Made by a program: the position numbers and the translations under genes
Assembly (NCBI RefSeq): GCF_003943515.1
Contig: NZ_RJPT01000003.1
Location: 1 to 64,000, forward strand
Reading direction: 5' to 3'
From: Streptococcus cristatus
GTDB taxonomy: Bacteria; Bacillota; Bacilli; Lactobacillales; Streptococcaceae
DNA: 64,000 nt
In this document: one piece after another, positions 36,810 through 44,963 of the stretch
Position numbering within the stretch: position 1 is the stretch's first letter
Layout of the letters: every line of letters begins with the position of its first letter
Notes under the pieces: generated by a model
Databases searched by the model: none
What the model saw: the letters and a program-made list of their open reading frames with translations, nothing else
Told to the model about the DNA's origin: nothing

Positions 36810-37751
36810 ATGTCAGAACCGTTATTTCTACAGTCTGTGATGCAGGAGAAGATTTGGGGTGGCACCAAGCTGCGCGATGTATTTGGCTATGAAATTCCCA
36901 GTGACCATGTAGGAGAGTACTGGGCTATTTCGGCTCATCCGAACGGTGTCTCAACCGTCAAGAATGGCTGTTTTGCCGGTCAGAAGCTAGATGCACTCTA
37001 TGCTGAGCACCGTGAGCTCTTTGGGAATCGTCCAGAGCCTGTCTTTCCGCTTTTGACGAAGATTTTAGATGCCAATGACTGGCTCAGCGTTCAGGTCCAT
37101 CCAGATGATGCCTATGGACTAGAGCACGAAGGTGAGCTTGGCAAGACAGAATGCTGGTATGTCATCGCTGCAGACGAGGGGGCAGAGATTATATACGGTC
37201 ACAATGCCAAGAGCAAGGAAGAGCTGCGCCAGCAAATCGAGAGCAAGGACTGGGATCATCTTTTGACCAAAATTCCAGTCAAGGCTGGTGACTTCTTCTA
37301 TGTGCCAAGTGGCACCATGCATGCTATTGGCTCAGGGATTCTGATTTTAGAAACTCAGCAGTCTAGCGATACTACTTATCGGGTCTATGACTTTGATCGC
37401 AAGGACGATGCTGGCAATCTGCGTGAGCTGCATTTGGAGCAATCGATTGACGTTCTGACTATCGGTGAGCCAGCCAATAGCCGTCCCGTTACCATTCAGG
37501 CAGATAATTTGACCTCTACTCTTTTGGTGGCCAATGACTTCTTTGCTGTTTACAAGTGGGATATTGCTGGTTCTGTTGAATTTAAAAAGACTGCAGATTA
37601 CAGCTTGTTCAGTATCTTGGAAGGTGCTGGCGAGTTGACAGTGGATGGACTAGTGTATCCTATCAAAAAAGGCTCTCATTTCATCCTGCCGAGCGATGTC
37701 ACAGAGTGGACCTTGTCTGGCGACTTGCAACTGATTGTCAGCCATCCATAG
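36810..37751 (+). CDS. manA: Mannose-6-phosphate isomerase, class I
   Basis: Zinc enzyme interconverting mannose-6-phosphate and fructose-6-phosphate, linking PTS-imported mannose to glycolysis. The 313 residues are the short Firmicutes form. Metal-site motifs are visible: LSVQVHPDDAYG (Gln and His ligands), KTECWYV (Glu), and GDFFYVPSGTMHAIG (His). A C-terminal cupin half follows. AAGGAG precedes the ATG. It has its own promoter and a strong terminator. Confidence 0.95.
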   Translation: MSEPLFLQSVMQEKIWGGTKLRDVFGYEIPSDHVGEYWAISAHPNGVSTVKNGCFAGQKLDALYAEHRELFGNRPEPVFPLLTKILDANDWLSVQVHPDDAYGLEHEGELGKTECWYVIAADEGAEIIYGHNAKSKEELRQQIESKDWDHLLTKIPVKAGDFFYVPSGTMHAIGSGILILETQQSSDTTYRVYDFDRKDDAGNLRELHLEQSIDVLTIGEPANSRPVTIQADNLTSTLLVANDFFAVYKWDIAGSVEFKKTADYSLFSILEGAGELTVDGLVYPIKKGSHFILPSDVTEWTLSGDLQLIVSHP

Positions 37752-37762
37752 TGAAAAAATAC

Positions 37763-37797
37763 ATAGACCGAGTGACCATCTCGGTCTATTTTTCTTT
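37763..37797 (+). terminator. Terminator of manA
   Basis: ATAGACCGAG and CTCGGTCTAT form a perfect 10-bp stem with a 7-nt loop, followed by TTTTCTTT. Confidence 0.93.
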
Positions 37798-37941
37798 ATT
37801 TTCGAAGAATGAATAGAGAAAACAGGACTTTAACTTCAATCAGTGAAAAAGTCCGATAAATGAGGCATTTCATCATGGTTGCTTGAAGATATTTTTTCTG
37901 AAAAATGTTACAATGAAAAGGAATATCCAAAGGAGTCGAAT

Positions 37942-39111
37942 ATGGAACACAAAGAAAAAGATTTTAGTTTATCCTGGTTTTTTAGATGGTTCTTGGATAA
38001 TAAGGCCATTACCGTATTTTTGGTGACCTTGCTCATCGGTTTGAACATTTTTATTCTTAGCAAAATTAGCTTTATTTTTACACCAGTGATTGAGTTTATT
38101 GGTGTCATTATGTTGCCAGTGATTTTGGCTGGGCTGCTTTACTATCTGCTCAATCCCATTGTCGACTGGATGGAAAATCGCAAGATTAGCCGTGTGGCTG
38201 GAATTACGATCGTCTTTGTCTTGATTGGTATCTTGATTGTGTGGGGCTTGGCAGTTGCTATTCCTAGCTTGCAGCATCAGATAGTGAGTTTTTCAAAGAA
38301 TGTTCCCGCCTATCTCAAGCAAGCCAATAAAATGATTGAAGATGTTTTGGACAATCATATTTCAGATGATTTGAAGCCACAAATCGAGCAAGTTACGAAT
38401 AAGCTTTCGACCCAGATTACTTCATGGGCTAGCAATTTTTCATCTAAGGCAGTCAATTGGGCTAGCAATTTGATTAGTACGGCTTCACAAATCATTGTAG
38501 CTATTATCATCATGCCTTTCATTCTTTTCTATTTGCTGCGTGATGGGAAGAATCTCAAAGGCTATGTAGTTCAGTTCTTGCCAACGAAATTCCGCGAGTC
38601 ATTTGGTCAGGTTATGACGGATGTTAATACCCAACTGGCCAATTATGTTCGTGGTCAGGTGACCGTAGCGATTATTGTGGCCTTTATGTTTATGATTCTT
38701 TTCAAGATTATCGGCTTGCGTTACGGTGTGACTCTAGCCGTTGTGGCAGGAGTTTTAAACTTGGTACCTTATCTGGGAAGCTTCCTTGCTATGTTGCCAG
38801 CCTTGGTTCTTGGTTTGATTGCTGGTCCGATCATGCTGTTGAAAGTCATTATCGTCTTTATCGTGGAGCAGACTATTGAGGGGCGCTTCGTGTCTCCTTT
38901 GATTTTGGGAAGTCAATTAAGCATCCATCCGATTACGATTTTATTTGTCTTGCTGACTTCAGGAACCATGTTTGGTATCTGGGGCGTCTTGTTGGGAATT
39001 CCAGCTTATGCGTCAGCCAAGGTTGCCATCACAGCGCTCTTTAAGTGGTACCAGAAGGTCAGCGGTTTGTATGAAGAAAGTGTTCAAGAATTAGGAGAAG
39101 GCAGTGAGTAA
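37942..39111 (+). CDS. AI-2E/PerM-family membrane permease
   Basis: A 389-residue membrane protein with about eight helices in the UPF0118/AI-2E exporter arrangement. Two pairs of N-terminal helices precede a roughly 100-residue extracytoplasmic region (about 95-190). The C-terminal half includes LVPYLGSFLAMLPALVLGL and VEQTIEGRFVSPLILG, both typical family blocks. Members include the E. coli AI-2 exporter TqsA and sodium/proton antiporters, so the substrate is open. ATG 37942 follows AAAGGAG; an in-frame ATG at 37879 lies in the promoter region. It overlaps the TPR gene by 8 bp. Confidence 0.9.
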   Translation: MEHKEKDFSLSWFFRWFLDNKAITVFLVTLLIGLNIFILSKISFIFTPVIEFIGVIMLPVILAGLLYYLLNPIVDWMENRKISRVAGITIVFVLIGILIVWGLAVAIPSLQHQIVSFSKNVPAYLKQANKMIEDVLDNHISDDLKPQIEQVTNKLSTQITSWASNFSSKAVNWASNLISTASQIIVAIIIMPFILFYLLRDGKNLKGYVVQFLPTKFRESFGQVMTDVNTQLANYVRGQVTVAIIVAFMFMILFKIIGLRYGVTLAVVAGVLNLVPYLGSFLAMLPALVLGLIAGPIMLLKVIIVFIVEQTIEGRFVSPLILGSQLSIHPITILFVLLTSGTMFGIWGVLLGIPAYASAKVAITALFKWYQKVSGLYEESVQELGEGSE

Positions 39112-40333
39112 GAGTGAACAAATGTTAACAGCCCTGCAAAATCAGGATTTGGAACAGGCTGAGAAGTATTTTGAAGAGGCTTTGAGCCAAGATACCGATC
39201 AAGAGTTATTAGAATTAGCCGATTACTTAGAAAGTATCGGCTTTTTCCCTCAAGCCAAGCGTATTTATGAAAAATTGGCTCTGCTTTTCCCCGAGTCCTA
39301 TATCAGTCTGGCAACGATTGCTGCTGACGATGGTGACTTGGAAGAGGCTTTTGCCTATTTAGAGGAAATTGACTCAGAAAGTGAATGGTATGTGGCAGCT
39401 CTCTTGGCAAAGGCTGACCTTTATCAGCTAGAGGGATTGCCAGATGTAGCACGGGAGAAATTGCTGGAAGCTGCCAAACTGTCGGACGAACCTTTGGTGA
39501 CTTTTGGTTTAGCAGAAATTGAGTTTGAATTGGAAAATTTTGCCCAGGCCATCAAGGAATATGCCCAGCTAGATAATCGCTCTATCTACGAGCAGACAGG
39601 CGTATCCACCTATCAGCGGATCGGCCTTTGCTATGCCAGTCTGGGGAAAATTGAAGCTGCCATTGAATTTTTGGAAAAGGCTGTGGAGCTGGAGTACGAT
39701 GAAGAGACGGTCTATGAATTGGCAGCTATCTTGTACGAACAAGAGGAGTACCAAAAAGCTAATTTGTACTTCAAGCAGCTGGATACGATTTCGCCAGATT
39801 TTGAAGGCTATGAGTATGCCTATGCGCAGTCTCTCCATGCGGAGCATAAGACCGAGGAAGCTTTGGCAATGACTGAGCAAGGCTTGACCAAAAATCCTTT
39901 CGAGACTCGCCTTCTGCTCCTTGCTTCCCAACTATCTTACGAACTGCATGATGTGGAAAAATCCGAGGATTACCTGCTAGCGGCTCAGGAAAATGCAGAT
40001 GATGTAGAGGAAATTGCTCTGCGACTGACCAATCTCTATTTGGAGCAGGAGCGCTATGATGAGGTCTTAGCTTTTGAGGAACAAGAGCTAGACAATGTCT
40101 TAACCCGCTGGAATCTGGCGCGGGCTTATCAGGCCTTGGAAAATCTGGAAAAAGCTGGGGAGTTTTATCAGGAACTGGCAGTTGACTTGCAGGAAAATCC
40201 TGAATTTCTGGAAGAATATGTTTATTTCTTACGCGAATTAGGGCTTGTGGAAGAAGCAAGAGTACAGGCTGGTAAGTACCTGCGTTTGGTTCCAGATGAT
40301 ACTACTATGGCAGATTTGTACGAAAGTTTGTAG
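39104..40333 (+). CDS. Tetratricopeptide repeat protein
   Basis: A 409-residue, strongly acidic, all-helical protein built of degenerate TPR units. Repeats of about 34 residues run from residue 10 to the end. Examples are DLEQAEKYFEEALSQD, YQRIGLCYASLGKIEAAIEF and LARAYQALENLEKAGEFYQE. No signal peptide or membrane segment. Probably a cytoplasmic scaffold or adaptor; its partner is unknown. The start is GTG at 39104, inside the end of the permease gene, with AGGAGAAGG just upstream, so the two are translationally coupled and may act together. Confidence 0.87.
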   Translation: MSKSEQMLTALQNQDLEQAEKYFEEALSQDTDQELLELADYLESIGFFPQAKRIYEKLALLFPESYISLATIAADDGDLEEAFAYLEEIDSESEWYVAALLAKADLYQLEGLPDVAREKLLEAAKLSDEPLVTFGLAEIEFELENFAQAIKEYAQLDNRSIYEQTGVSTYQRIGLCYASLGKIEAAIEFLEKAVELEYDEETVYELAAILYEQEEYQKANLYFKQLDTISPDFEGYEYAYAQSLHAEHKTEEALAMTEQGLTKNPFETRLLLLASQLSYELHDVEKSEDYLLAAQENADDVEEIALRLTNLYLEQERYDEVLAFEEQELDNVLTRWNLARAYQALENLEKAGEFYQELAVDLQENPEFLEEYVYFLRELGLVEEARVQAGKYLRLVPDDTTMADLYESL

Positions 40334-40411
40334 AAGTTTCTGTGAAGAATCTCTTGTGTTAGTAGCTTTCTGTGCGGACAAGATAGTTTGATTAAAGAAG
40401 GAGTAGAGATA

Positions 40412-40717
40412 ATGTCCCAATTGAAAAGAATCCAAGAAATGGAAGAGCATTTGAATAAATACGCTCAGACGCTGGCTGCAGCCCAATCTGCTTTGGCTGA
40501 GCTGGAGGCCAGCCAGAAGCATTATATCCAGCTCCGAGATTATTACACTAGCCAAGTTTTCTTTGACGATTTGGAGTTTTCCAATCGACCAGACTTTCCT
40601 GAGGATGTGGCCTGTGGCATTTTGAGCGAAGATGCTGTTTATGACCTAATGGGAGAGCACTTTGAGACGGCGCTGCAGCTGCTAGACCTATCCAGTGCCA
40701 TGCTGAAAGAAAGGTAA
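40412..40717 (+). CDS. DUF4298 family protein
   Basis: A 101-residue helical protein. A coiled-coil N-terminal half (MEEHLNKYAQTLAAAQSALA) is followed by LRDYYTSQVFFDDLEFSNR, LACGILSED-like VACGILSEDAVYDL, and a closing helix. It matches the DUF4298 family of small cytoplasmic streptococcal proteins of unknown function. ATG 40412 is chosen because AAGGAG lies 8-9 nt upstream; TTG 40388 would add eight residues. It is 78 bp after the TPR gene and probably in the same transcript. Confidence 0.82.
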   Translation: MSQLKRIQEMEEHLNKYAQTLAAAQSALAELEASQKHYIQLRDYYTSQVFFDDLEFSNRPDFPEDVACGILSEDAVYDLMGEHFETALQLLDLSSAMLKER

Positions 40718-40869
40718 TGGCCTAGGATGAAATAAAATGACTTCTGTCGAAAAGATAAAACATGGATAACGTCAACGAAAGGATCGGAAATGTGGAAAAT
40801 CTAAAACAAAGGCCGACCAACCGTTGACATTATTAAAGGAACACAAGATTTGCAGAAAGGCGGTCCAGC

Positions 40870-41619
40870 ATGCGCGACAACCATCTTCATACCTATTTTT
40901 CCTATGATTCTGAGGCGGATTTTTCTGACTATCTGGACCATTACGAGGGCGAGATTGTCACTACCGAGCACTATGACCTGTCCAATCCCTACCCTTACCA
41001 AGCTACCTCGCCCCATGATGATGTGCCTGACTATGCGGCCTATTCGGCAAAAATTGCAGAGCTGAACCAGCAATATGGCAACCGCATCAAAAAGGGGATT
41101 GAAATTGGCTATTATGCTCCGCGTAAAGATGATATCCTAGCTTTCCTAGCGGACAAGGACTATGACCTGAAACTCCTATCTGTCCACCACAATGGTAGTT
41201 TTGACTATCTGGAAGAGCCTGTCTTGCAGCTGGATAAGATGGAGTTAATTCCTCGTTACCTGAGAGAGTTAGAAGAGGCTATCGAGGCTGTGCCAGCAGA
41301 TGTCCTAGCTCACTTTGACTATGGTTTCCGAAAATTTGCGCTTACCGTAGAGGAGTTAAAAACTTTTGAGCCTCAGCTGCGACAGCTTTTTCAAAAGATG
41401 ATTGATCATGGTCTGGCCTTTGAACTCAACTGCAAGTCTATGTATCTCTACGGTCATGAAGATCTCTATATCTACGCTCTTGGCCTAGTCAAGGAGCTGG
41501 GCGGTCAGCGCTTTTCAGTTGGCTCCGACGGCCACAAACTAGAACATTTTCGACTTAAGTTTGACCGTGTGGCTCAAATCCTCGCTGATGCCGGTATTGA
41601 GGAAGGTCAGTTGATTTAA
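40870..41619 (+). CDS. hisK: PHP-domain phosphatase (histidinol-phosphatase, HisK/HisJ-like)
   Basis: A 249-residue metal-dependent phosphoesterase of the PHP superfamily. It begins with the metal-binding DNHLHTYFSYDS and has TTEHYD, GIEIGYY, LLSVHHNGSFDY, LAHFDYGFR and the final SVGSDGHK, which supply the His/Asp/Glu ligands. This pattern is that of histidinol-phosphatases, the last-but-one step of histidine synthesis. No other his genes are in the window, so another phosphate ester is possible. AAAGG lies before the ATG. Confidence 0.85.
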   Translation: MRDNHLHTYFSYDSEADFSDYLDHYEGEIVTTEHYDLSNPYPYQATSPHDDVPDYAAYSAKIAELNQQYGNRIKKGIEIGYYAPRKDDILAFLADKDYDLKLLSVHHNGSFDYLEEPVLQLDKMELIPRYLRELEEAIEAVPADVLAHFDYGFRKFALTVEELKTFEPQLRQLFQKMIDHGLAFELNCKSMYLYGHEDLYIYALGLVKELGGQRFSVGSDGHKLEHFRLKFDRVAQILADAGIEEGQLI

Positions 41620-41661
41620 GGCATCCCGTGTGGTTTCCCAATCGTCCATTAAACACTTTTT

Positions 41662-41689
41662 TTGAAATTCAACCAGAATATGATATACT
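41662..41689 (+). promoter_or_regulatory. Promoter of budA
   Basis: TTGAAA (41662-41667), 16-bp spacer, extended -10 TGATATACT (TATACT 41684-41689). Confidence 0.82.
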
Positions 41690-41734
41690 TAATTATCTTA
41701 GAAAATACAGAAATTTGTTGATATAGGAGAAAAA

Positions 41735-42454
41735 ATGGCAGAGCCAGTGAAATTATTTCAGTATAATACTCTAGGAGCCTTGATGGCTGGACTTTATGGT
41801 GGGAGCATGACGATTGGGGAGCTCCTGAAATACGGCGATTTGGGGATTGGTACACTGGATTCCATTGATGGGGAGCTGATTGTTCTTGATGGCAAGGCCT
41901 ATCAGGCCAAGGGATCTGGCAATGTGCCTGAAGTTGTAGAAGTTTCAGATGATGTGACAGTGCCTTACGCTGCGGTTGTTCCCCACCAAGCAGAGGTTAT
42001 TTTCCGCCAACGCTTCGAAATGACAGATGAAGAGCTGGAAAAGCGAATTGAATCCTATTACGATGGAGAAAATCTATTTCGCTCCATCAAGATTCATGGT
42101 GAATTTTCCCACATGCATGTGCGAATGATTCCGAAATCAACCTCAGAGAAGAAGTTTGCTGAAGTAGCCGTGAGTCAGCCGGAGTACCATGCGGACAATG
42201 TTTCTGGAACTATTGTTGGTTTTTGGACACCCGAAATTTTCCACGGTGTCAGTGTGGCGGGCTACCATCTTCACTTTATTTCGGACGACCATACCTTTGG
42301 TGGTCACGTTATGGACTTTGTTATCAAGGAAGGGATTGTGGAGCTAGGTGCTGTCGATCAGTTGGATCAGCGTTTCCCTGTTCAAGACCGTAAGTTCCTC
42401 TTTGCAAAATTCAATGTCGATGAAGTAAGATCGGACATGGATAAGGTTGAGTAG
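41735..42454 (+). CDS. budA: Alpha-acetolactate decarboxylase
   Basis: Converts acetolactate from pyruvate to acetoin, diverting carbon from acid production and helping pH homeostasis. The 239 residues match the family length. The zinc-binding histidines are seen in GVSVAGYHLHFISDDHTFGGH, and the N-terminal FQYNTLGALMAGLYGG and HMHVRMI are conserved. AGGAGA precedes the ATG, and the gene has its own promoter. No acetolactate synthase gene is adjacent. It is followed by a complex structured spacer shared with the convergent rqcH gene. Confidence 0.94.
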   Translation: MAEPVKLFQYNTLGALMAGLYGGSMTIGELLKYGDLGIGTLDSIDGELIVLDGKAYQAKGSGNVPEVVEVSDDVTVPYAAVVPHQAEVIFRQRFEMTDEELEKRIESYYDGENLFRSIKIHGEFSHMHVRMIPKSTSEKKFAEVAVSQPEYHADNVSGTIVGFWTPEIFHGVSVAGYHLHFISDDHTFGGHVMDFVIKEGIVELGAVDQLDQRFPVQDRKFLFAKFNVDEVRSDMDKVE

Positions 42455-42484
42455 CCAATTACTGTTACAATTGTCTACTTCTGA

Positions 42485-42521
42485 TAAAAAAAGAGGCTGG
42501 GACTCTTCTGTCCCAACCTCT
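42485..42521 (-). terminator. Terminator of rqcH (minus strand)
   Basis: AGAGGCTGGGAC pairs with GTCCCAACCTCT. On the minus strand the stem is followed by a run of T (the A7 at 42485-42491). Confidence 0.85.
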
Positions 42522-42556
42522 GAAAGATAACTAGAATTTGAACTATTAGCAATTTT

Positions 42557-42670
42557 GAGAGTGGGACAGAAATCGGTAATTCGTTAGAATTCGATTTCGT
42601 CGTCCCACCTCCGCACAGTTGAGTAGGGCTGTAAAAGCTGATGAAATCAGCCTAGTAGAGCCCACTCAAC
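42557..42670. repeat. Two nested palindromes of an intergenic repeat element
   Basis: First palindrome: GTGGGAC (42561-42567) with GTCCCAC (42602-42608), and inner GAAATCG with CGATTTC. Second: GTTGAGT...GGGCT (42618-42630) with AGCCCACTCAAC (42659-42670), and an inner GCTGAT/ATCAGC hairpin. As far as I recall, similar GTGGGACAGAAATCG-type blocks occur in many streptococcal intergenic regions, so this is probably a dispersed repeat rather than a gene-specific signal. Confidence 0.65.
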
Positions 42671-42703
42671 CACTGCGTCTTGCTCGACAATCCAAAAACA
42701 ATT

Positions 42704-42741
42704 GAGAGGCTAGGACTTTTGTCCCAGACTCTTTTGTTTTT
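42704..42741 (+). terminator. Terminator of budA (plus strand)
   Basis: GAGAGGCTAGGAC pairs imperfectly with GTCCCAGACTCTT around TTTT, followed by TTTGTTTTTC. Confidence 0.7.
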
Positions 42742-42780
42742 CAATATCTGATAAAAACCATATTTTAAAAACTGGCTAGC

Positions 42781-44430
42781 TTACATTTTCATGCTTTTGA
42801 TTTTTTCTTCGTCTGGTGTGACGCGCAAGGTTTTCTGCCCCGTATAGGTGACAAATCCAGGCTTGCCACCAGTGGGCTTGTTGAGTTTTTTAGCCTCAAT
42901 CATGTCCACTTGGACCAGATTGGAGAGTCTGGCTTTGGAGAAGTAGGCTGCTAGCTCGGCAGCATCTGTCTTAACTTCATCGCTAGGCTGAAGATTGCCT
43001 GTGATGACCACATGGCTACCTGGAATATCCTTGGCGTGAAACCAAAGCTCGTCCTTCTTGGCCAACTTGAAAGTCAGCTCGTCATTTTGTAGATTGTTAC
43101 GACCAACAAGGATAATGGTTTGGCCATCTGTTGCCAAGTATTTCTCCGGTTTCTGCCTTTTCTGGATTTTCTCTCTCTGGCGGCGGCGGATAAAGCCAGT
43201 CTGGATGAGTTCCTCCCGAATTTCCGCAATTTCAGTTAAGCTGGCCTGCGCAAGGGCGGTTTCAACGCTCTCTAGATAGAGAATCGTAGCCCGTGTCTCC
43301 TCAATCAAGCTGGTCAGATGTTTGACGGCTTCCTTGAGCTTCTGGTAACGTTTGAAATAGCGCTGGGCATTTTGATTGGGGGTCAGGGCCTTGTCAAGTG
43401 CGATGATAATCTTCTCACCTGTGTAGTAATTGTCCAGCTCCACCTGATCTTGATCGTTGGGCACCTGATGGAGAAAGGTGGTCAAGAGTTCCCCTTTTTG
43501 ACGGAATTCTTCTGCATTCTCCGTTGCTAGGAGCTCTTCCTCCTGCTTGCCCAGCTTTTTACGGTTCTTGTCCAACTCATTTTCTACTCGGCGGATGAGC
43601 TCGCTGGCCTGCTGGTTGACCCGATCACGCTCAGCCTTGTCCTTATAGAAAGTGTCCAAAAGCTCGGATAGACTGGATATTTGGGTCTTACTGTCGGAAA
43701 ATAGCAGAGCAGAGAAGGATTTTTCGGTCAGGCTAGGCTGAGTCGGACTTGTAAAAAATGCACGGAAGGTTTTGAGCTTGTCGGCCGTCAGACGGCCACT
43801 GAGTTCAGTAGCTGTATCCCGACCCAAGCCCTGAAACATTTGTTGCAAGCGTTTGGGCTCTAAGTCCTCTGTCTGTAGGATTTGGAAGAGCTTTTCATCA
43901 CCCACAGTGAAAGGATTGAGACTGCCAGTCTGAGGCGGAGCGATATAAGTTGAGCCCGGCAGGATAGTTCGATAGCTATTTTGTGAAAATCCGACGTGTT
44001 TGATGGCTTCAATAATCTTCCCACTAGCCTTATCCAAGAGGATAATATTACTGTGCTTGCCCATGATTTCGATGACCAGAGTCACAGCCACGCTATCGCC
44101 GATTTCGTTCTTATTGGAGACGCTGATTTCCAAAATTCGGTCATTCTCAACTTGCTGAATCGCTTCAATGACAGCTCCCTGTAGGTATTTGCGCATGACC
44201 ATGATAAAGGTATTGGGAACAGCTGGATTTTCAAAAGTAGTCTCTGTCAGCTGGACGCGCCCAAAGACCGAGTGGGCTGACAGGAGCAGCTTGTGACTTT
44301 TGCGATTGCTGCGAATCTGTAAAACCAGCTCCTGTTCAAAAGGTTGATTAATCTTTTGGATGCGGCCGCCCAGCAATTCGCGGCGGAGCTCCTCTGTCAT
44401 GTGGTGTAAAAAAAATCCGTCGAAAGACAT
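42781..44430 (-). CDS. rqcH: NFACT protein RqcH / fibronectin-binding PavA homologue
   Basis: A 549-residue protein of the NFACT family. The order is NFACT-N (MSFDGFFLHHMTEELRREL), a helix-hairpin-helix region (FQGLGRDTATEL), a long coiled coil (about 265-420) and a C-terminal NFACT-R domain (DELWFHAKDIPGSHVVI). In bacteria RqcH recruits tRNA-Ala to stalled 50S subunits and adds C-terminal alanine tails. The streptococcal homologues PavA/FbpA/Fbp54 were first described as surface fibronectin-binding proteins although they lack a signal peptide, as here. CAAGGAG precedes the start; a TGTTATAAT extended -10 lies upstream at 44460-44468. Confidence 0.93.
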   Translation of the reverse strand: MSFDGFFLHHMTEELRRELLGGRIQKINQPFEQELVLQIRSNRKSHKLLLSAHSVFGRVQLTETTFENPAVPNTFIMVMRKYLQGAVIEAIQQVENDRILEISVSNKNEIGDSVAVTLVIEIMGKHSNIILLDKASGKIIEAIKHVGFSQNSYRTILPGSTYIAPPQTGSLNPFTVGDEKLFQILQTEDLEPKRLQQMFQGLGRDTATELSGRLTADKLKTFRAFFTSPTQPSLTEKSFSALLFSDSKTQISSLSELLDTFYKDKAERDRVNQQASELIRRVENELDKNRKKLGKQEEELLATENAEEFRQKGELLTTFLHQVPNDQDQVELDNYYTGEKIIIALDKALTPNQNAQRYFKRYQKLKEAVKHLTSLIEETRATILYLESVETALAQASLTEIAEIREELIQTGFIRRRQREKIQKRQKPEKYLATDGQTIILVGRNNLQNDELTFKLAKKDELWFHAKDIPGSHVVITGNLQPSDEVKTDAAELAAYFSKARLSNLVQVDMIEAKKLNKPTGGKPGFVTYTGQKTLRVTPDEEKIKSMKM

Positions 44431-44459
44431 GCTTTTCTCCTTGAAAGTTGCTAAAGAAG

Positions 44460-44468
44460 ATTATAACA
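44460..44468 (-). promoter_or_regulatory. Extended -10 promoter of rqcH
   Basis: On the minus strand the sequence reads TGTTATAAT, an extended -10 about 30 bp upstream of the start codon. Confidence 0.6.
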
Positions 44469-44579
44469 AAAAACCAAGCCAAAAGCTTCTAAAGTCTCAT
44501 CAAAAAGAAATTTATTTTTTGTCAATGATTATCGATATAAACAAAATCCGAACATTTTATAAAAATTTTCAAAAAGGTC

Positions 44580-44608
44580 TTGACATCTTTTCAGGAAAAA
44601 CTTACAAT
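44580..44608 (+). promoter_or_regulatory. Promoter of the trpX T-box leader
   Basis: Perfect TTGACA (44580-44585), 17-bp spacer, TACAAT (44603-44608); predicted start near 44615. Confidence 0.88.
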
Positions 44609-44614
44609 ATAGAA

Positions 44615-44863
44615 AATTAGAAAAGTAGTAGATGCATTTGTTTTTAGCGAGCTTGTGGTTGGTGGAAATGAGCAGCAAATCTTTACGAAATTGGGCTAAT
44701 TGATAAATATGAATTTGAAACAATAAGAATTCGGTGGGCACACCTTACAGTGCAGCTTGTTTGATGACAAGATAGAGATATGGGGGAATACTAGCTATTT
44801 TTCCATAATTGAGGTGGCACCGCGATTTACGCCCTCACACAGAGTACCTGTGTGAGGTTTTTT
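44615..44863 (+). ncRNA. T-box riboswitch upstream of trpX
   Basis: The T-box core AGGTGGCACCGCG is at 44812-44824. The distal stem-I pattern AGCGAGC...GGTTGGTGGAA is at 44646-44666. The terminator hairpin CCTCACACAG/CTGTGTGAGG plus T6 is at 44833-44863. Such leaders read the charging state of one tRNA. The descending strand of stem I contains GAAATTGGGC, where TGG (44692-44694) would be a Trp specifier, in agreement with the gene downstream. The specifier is assigned by eye and needs a folded model. Confidence 0.9.
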
Positions 44864-44897
44864 GTTGCTTATTATAAAAAAACAAGGAGAATTGCCC

Positions 44898-44921
44898 ATG
44901 TTTAAACGATGGCGTCCCTAG
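44898..44921 (+). CDS. Seven-codon ORF MFKRWRP, possible Trp leader peptide
   Basis: ATG TTT AAA CGA TGG CGT CCC TAG follows a very good ribosome site (AAGGAG, 7 nt spacing). It lies between the T-box terminator and trpX. It contains one Trp codon between Arg codons. It may be a regulatory leader peptide, or the worn start of a lost gene. No competing hairpin that would prove attenuation is obvious in the 42 bp between its stop and trpX. Confidence 0.4.
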   Translation: MFKRWRP

Positions 44922-44963
44922 GGATTGAATAGAAAAAATGAGATAAAGAAATGGAGAAAGAAC

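Noticed and set aside
44529..44741. 70-codon minus-strand ORF across the trpX T-box
   Set aside because: It covers the promoter and stem I of the T-box on the opposite strand, with no ribosome site of note.
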